13,684 nt of DNA from CAZCWX01 sp964502465 (lineage in GTDB: Bacteria; Desulfobacterota; Binatia; Bin18). Of the stretch, positions 13,590 through 13,684 are shown one piece after another. Below the pieces are notes generated by a model that saw only the letters and a program-made list of their open reading frames with translations, searched no databases and was not told where the DNA came from. Location: the NCBI GenBank assembly GCA_964502465.1, contig CAZCWX010000444.1:1-13684 (forward strand). Direction: 5' to 3'. How positions within the stretch are numbered: position 1 is the stretch's first letter; the number at the start of each line of letters is the position of its first letter. The translations under genes were made by a program, and so were the position numbers.

Positions 13590-13647
13590 TTGTGGTGCGG
13601 GCCTCTGGCCTGCCCTTCACAATGCAGGCGGGACGCCTGCACCACAA
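13590..13647. repeat. 58-bp double-hairpin element with 9-bp perfect terminal inverted repeats
   Basis: TTGTGGTGC (13590-13598) and GCACCACAA (13639-13647) are exact reverse complements. Between them lie two hairpins, GCGGGCC-TCT-GGCCTGC (13597-13613, one G-T pair) and GCAGGCG-GGA-CGCCTGC (13624-13640). The whole can fold as a cloverleaf-like structure and codes for nothing. It resembles a REP/BIME or a miniature transposable element moved by a transposase encoded elsewhere. Elements of this form recur between genes in repeat-rich genomes, but no other copy is in this window. Confidence 0.6.
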
Positions 13648-13684
13648 TATGAGAACGATCAACTTATTTCTGCTCGGCTCCTAA

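Noticed and set aside
1..13684. CRISPR array, tRNA, rRNA or prophage genes
   Set aside because: No regularly spaced direct repeats, no cloverleaf with a recognisable anticodon arm, and no integrase or structural phage genes were seen.

Overview
The window looks like chromosomal DNA from a free-living aerobic (or facultatively aerobic) bacterium able to degrade benzoate. The combination of a shikimate-kinase-fused regulator, BoxC, BoxB and a benzoate-CoA ligase is best known from Proteobacteria. The many short GC-rich hairpin repeats between genes suggest a large, repeat-rich genome, possibly of an uncultivated lineage. No rRNA or tRNA is present, so taxonomy stays open.

Left edge (1-1060): a minus-strand Fic-family gene runs off the window. 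Just upstream of it lies a decayed piece of a type I restriction-modification methylase (hsdM) with three in-frame stops. A possible small one-helix membrane protein follows on the plus strand. Next (1061-3644, minus strand): a PLP-dependent group II decarboxylase and a tandem pair of Hsp20 small heat-shock proteins, with palindromic repeats between them.

Centre (3844-10645): a benzoyl-CoA 'box' catabolic locus. The minus strand reads boxR-type regulator, boxC, boxB. The plus strand reads benzoate-CoA ligase and then a membrane-anchored TPR protein. The two arms diverge from an AT-rich region with small palindromes. Together these genes would activate benzoate to benzoyl-CoA, epoxidise it (BoxB) and open the ring (BoxC) under control of a benzoyl-CoA-sensing repressor. 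The reductase gene boxA, needed to supply electrons to BoxB, is absent from the window.

Right part (about 11040-13470, minus strand): a compact run of unrelated accessory genes, all in one orientation: a RelE-like toxin/antitoxin pair, a protein with a HEPN-like motif, a small Cys-Cys protein and a YnfA-type membrane protein. Three similar imperfect palindromic elements of 71-82 bp lie directly after the toxin, the HEPN-like gene and ynfA. This looks like an old or divergent gene-cassette array with attC-like sites; that reading is inference. The toxin gene carries a nonsense codon in place of a conserved tryptophan. A 58-bp double-hairpin element with perfect terminal inverted repeats closes the window.
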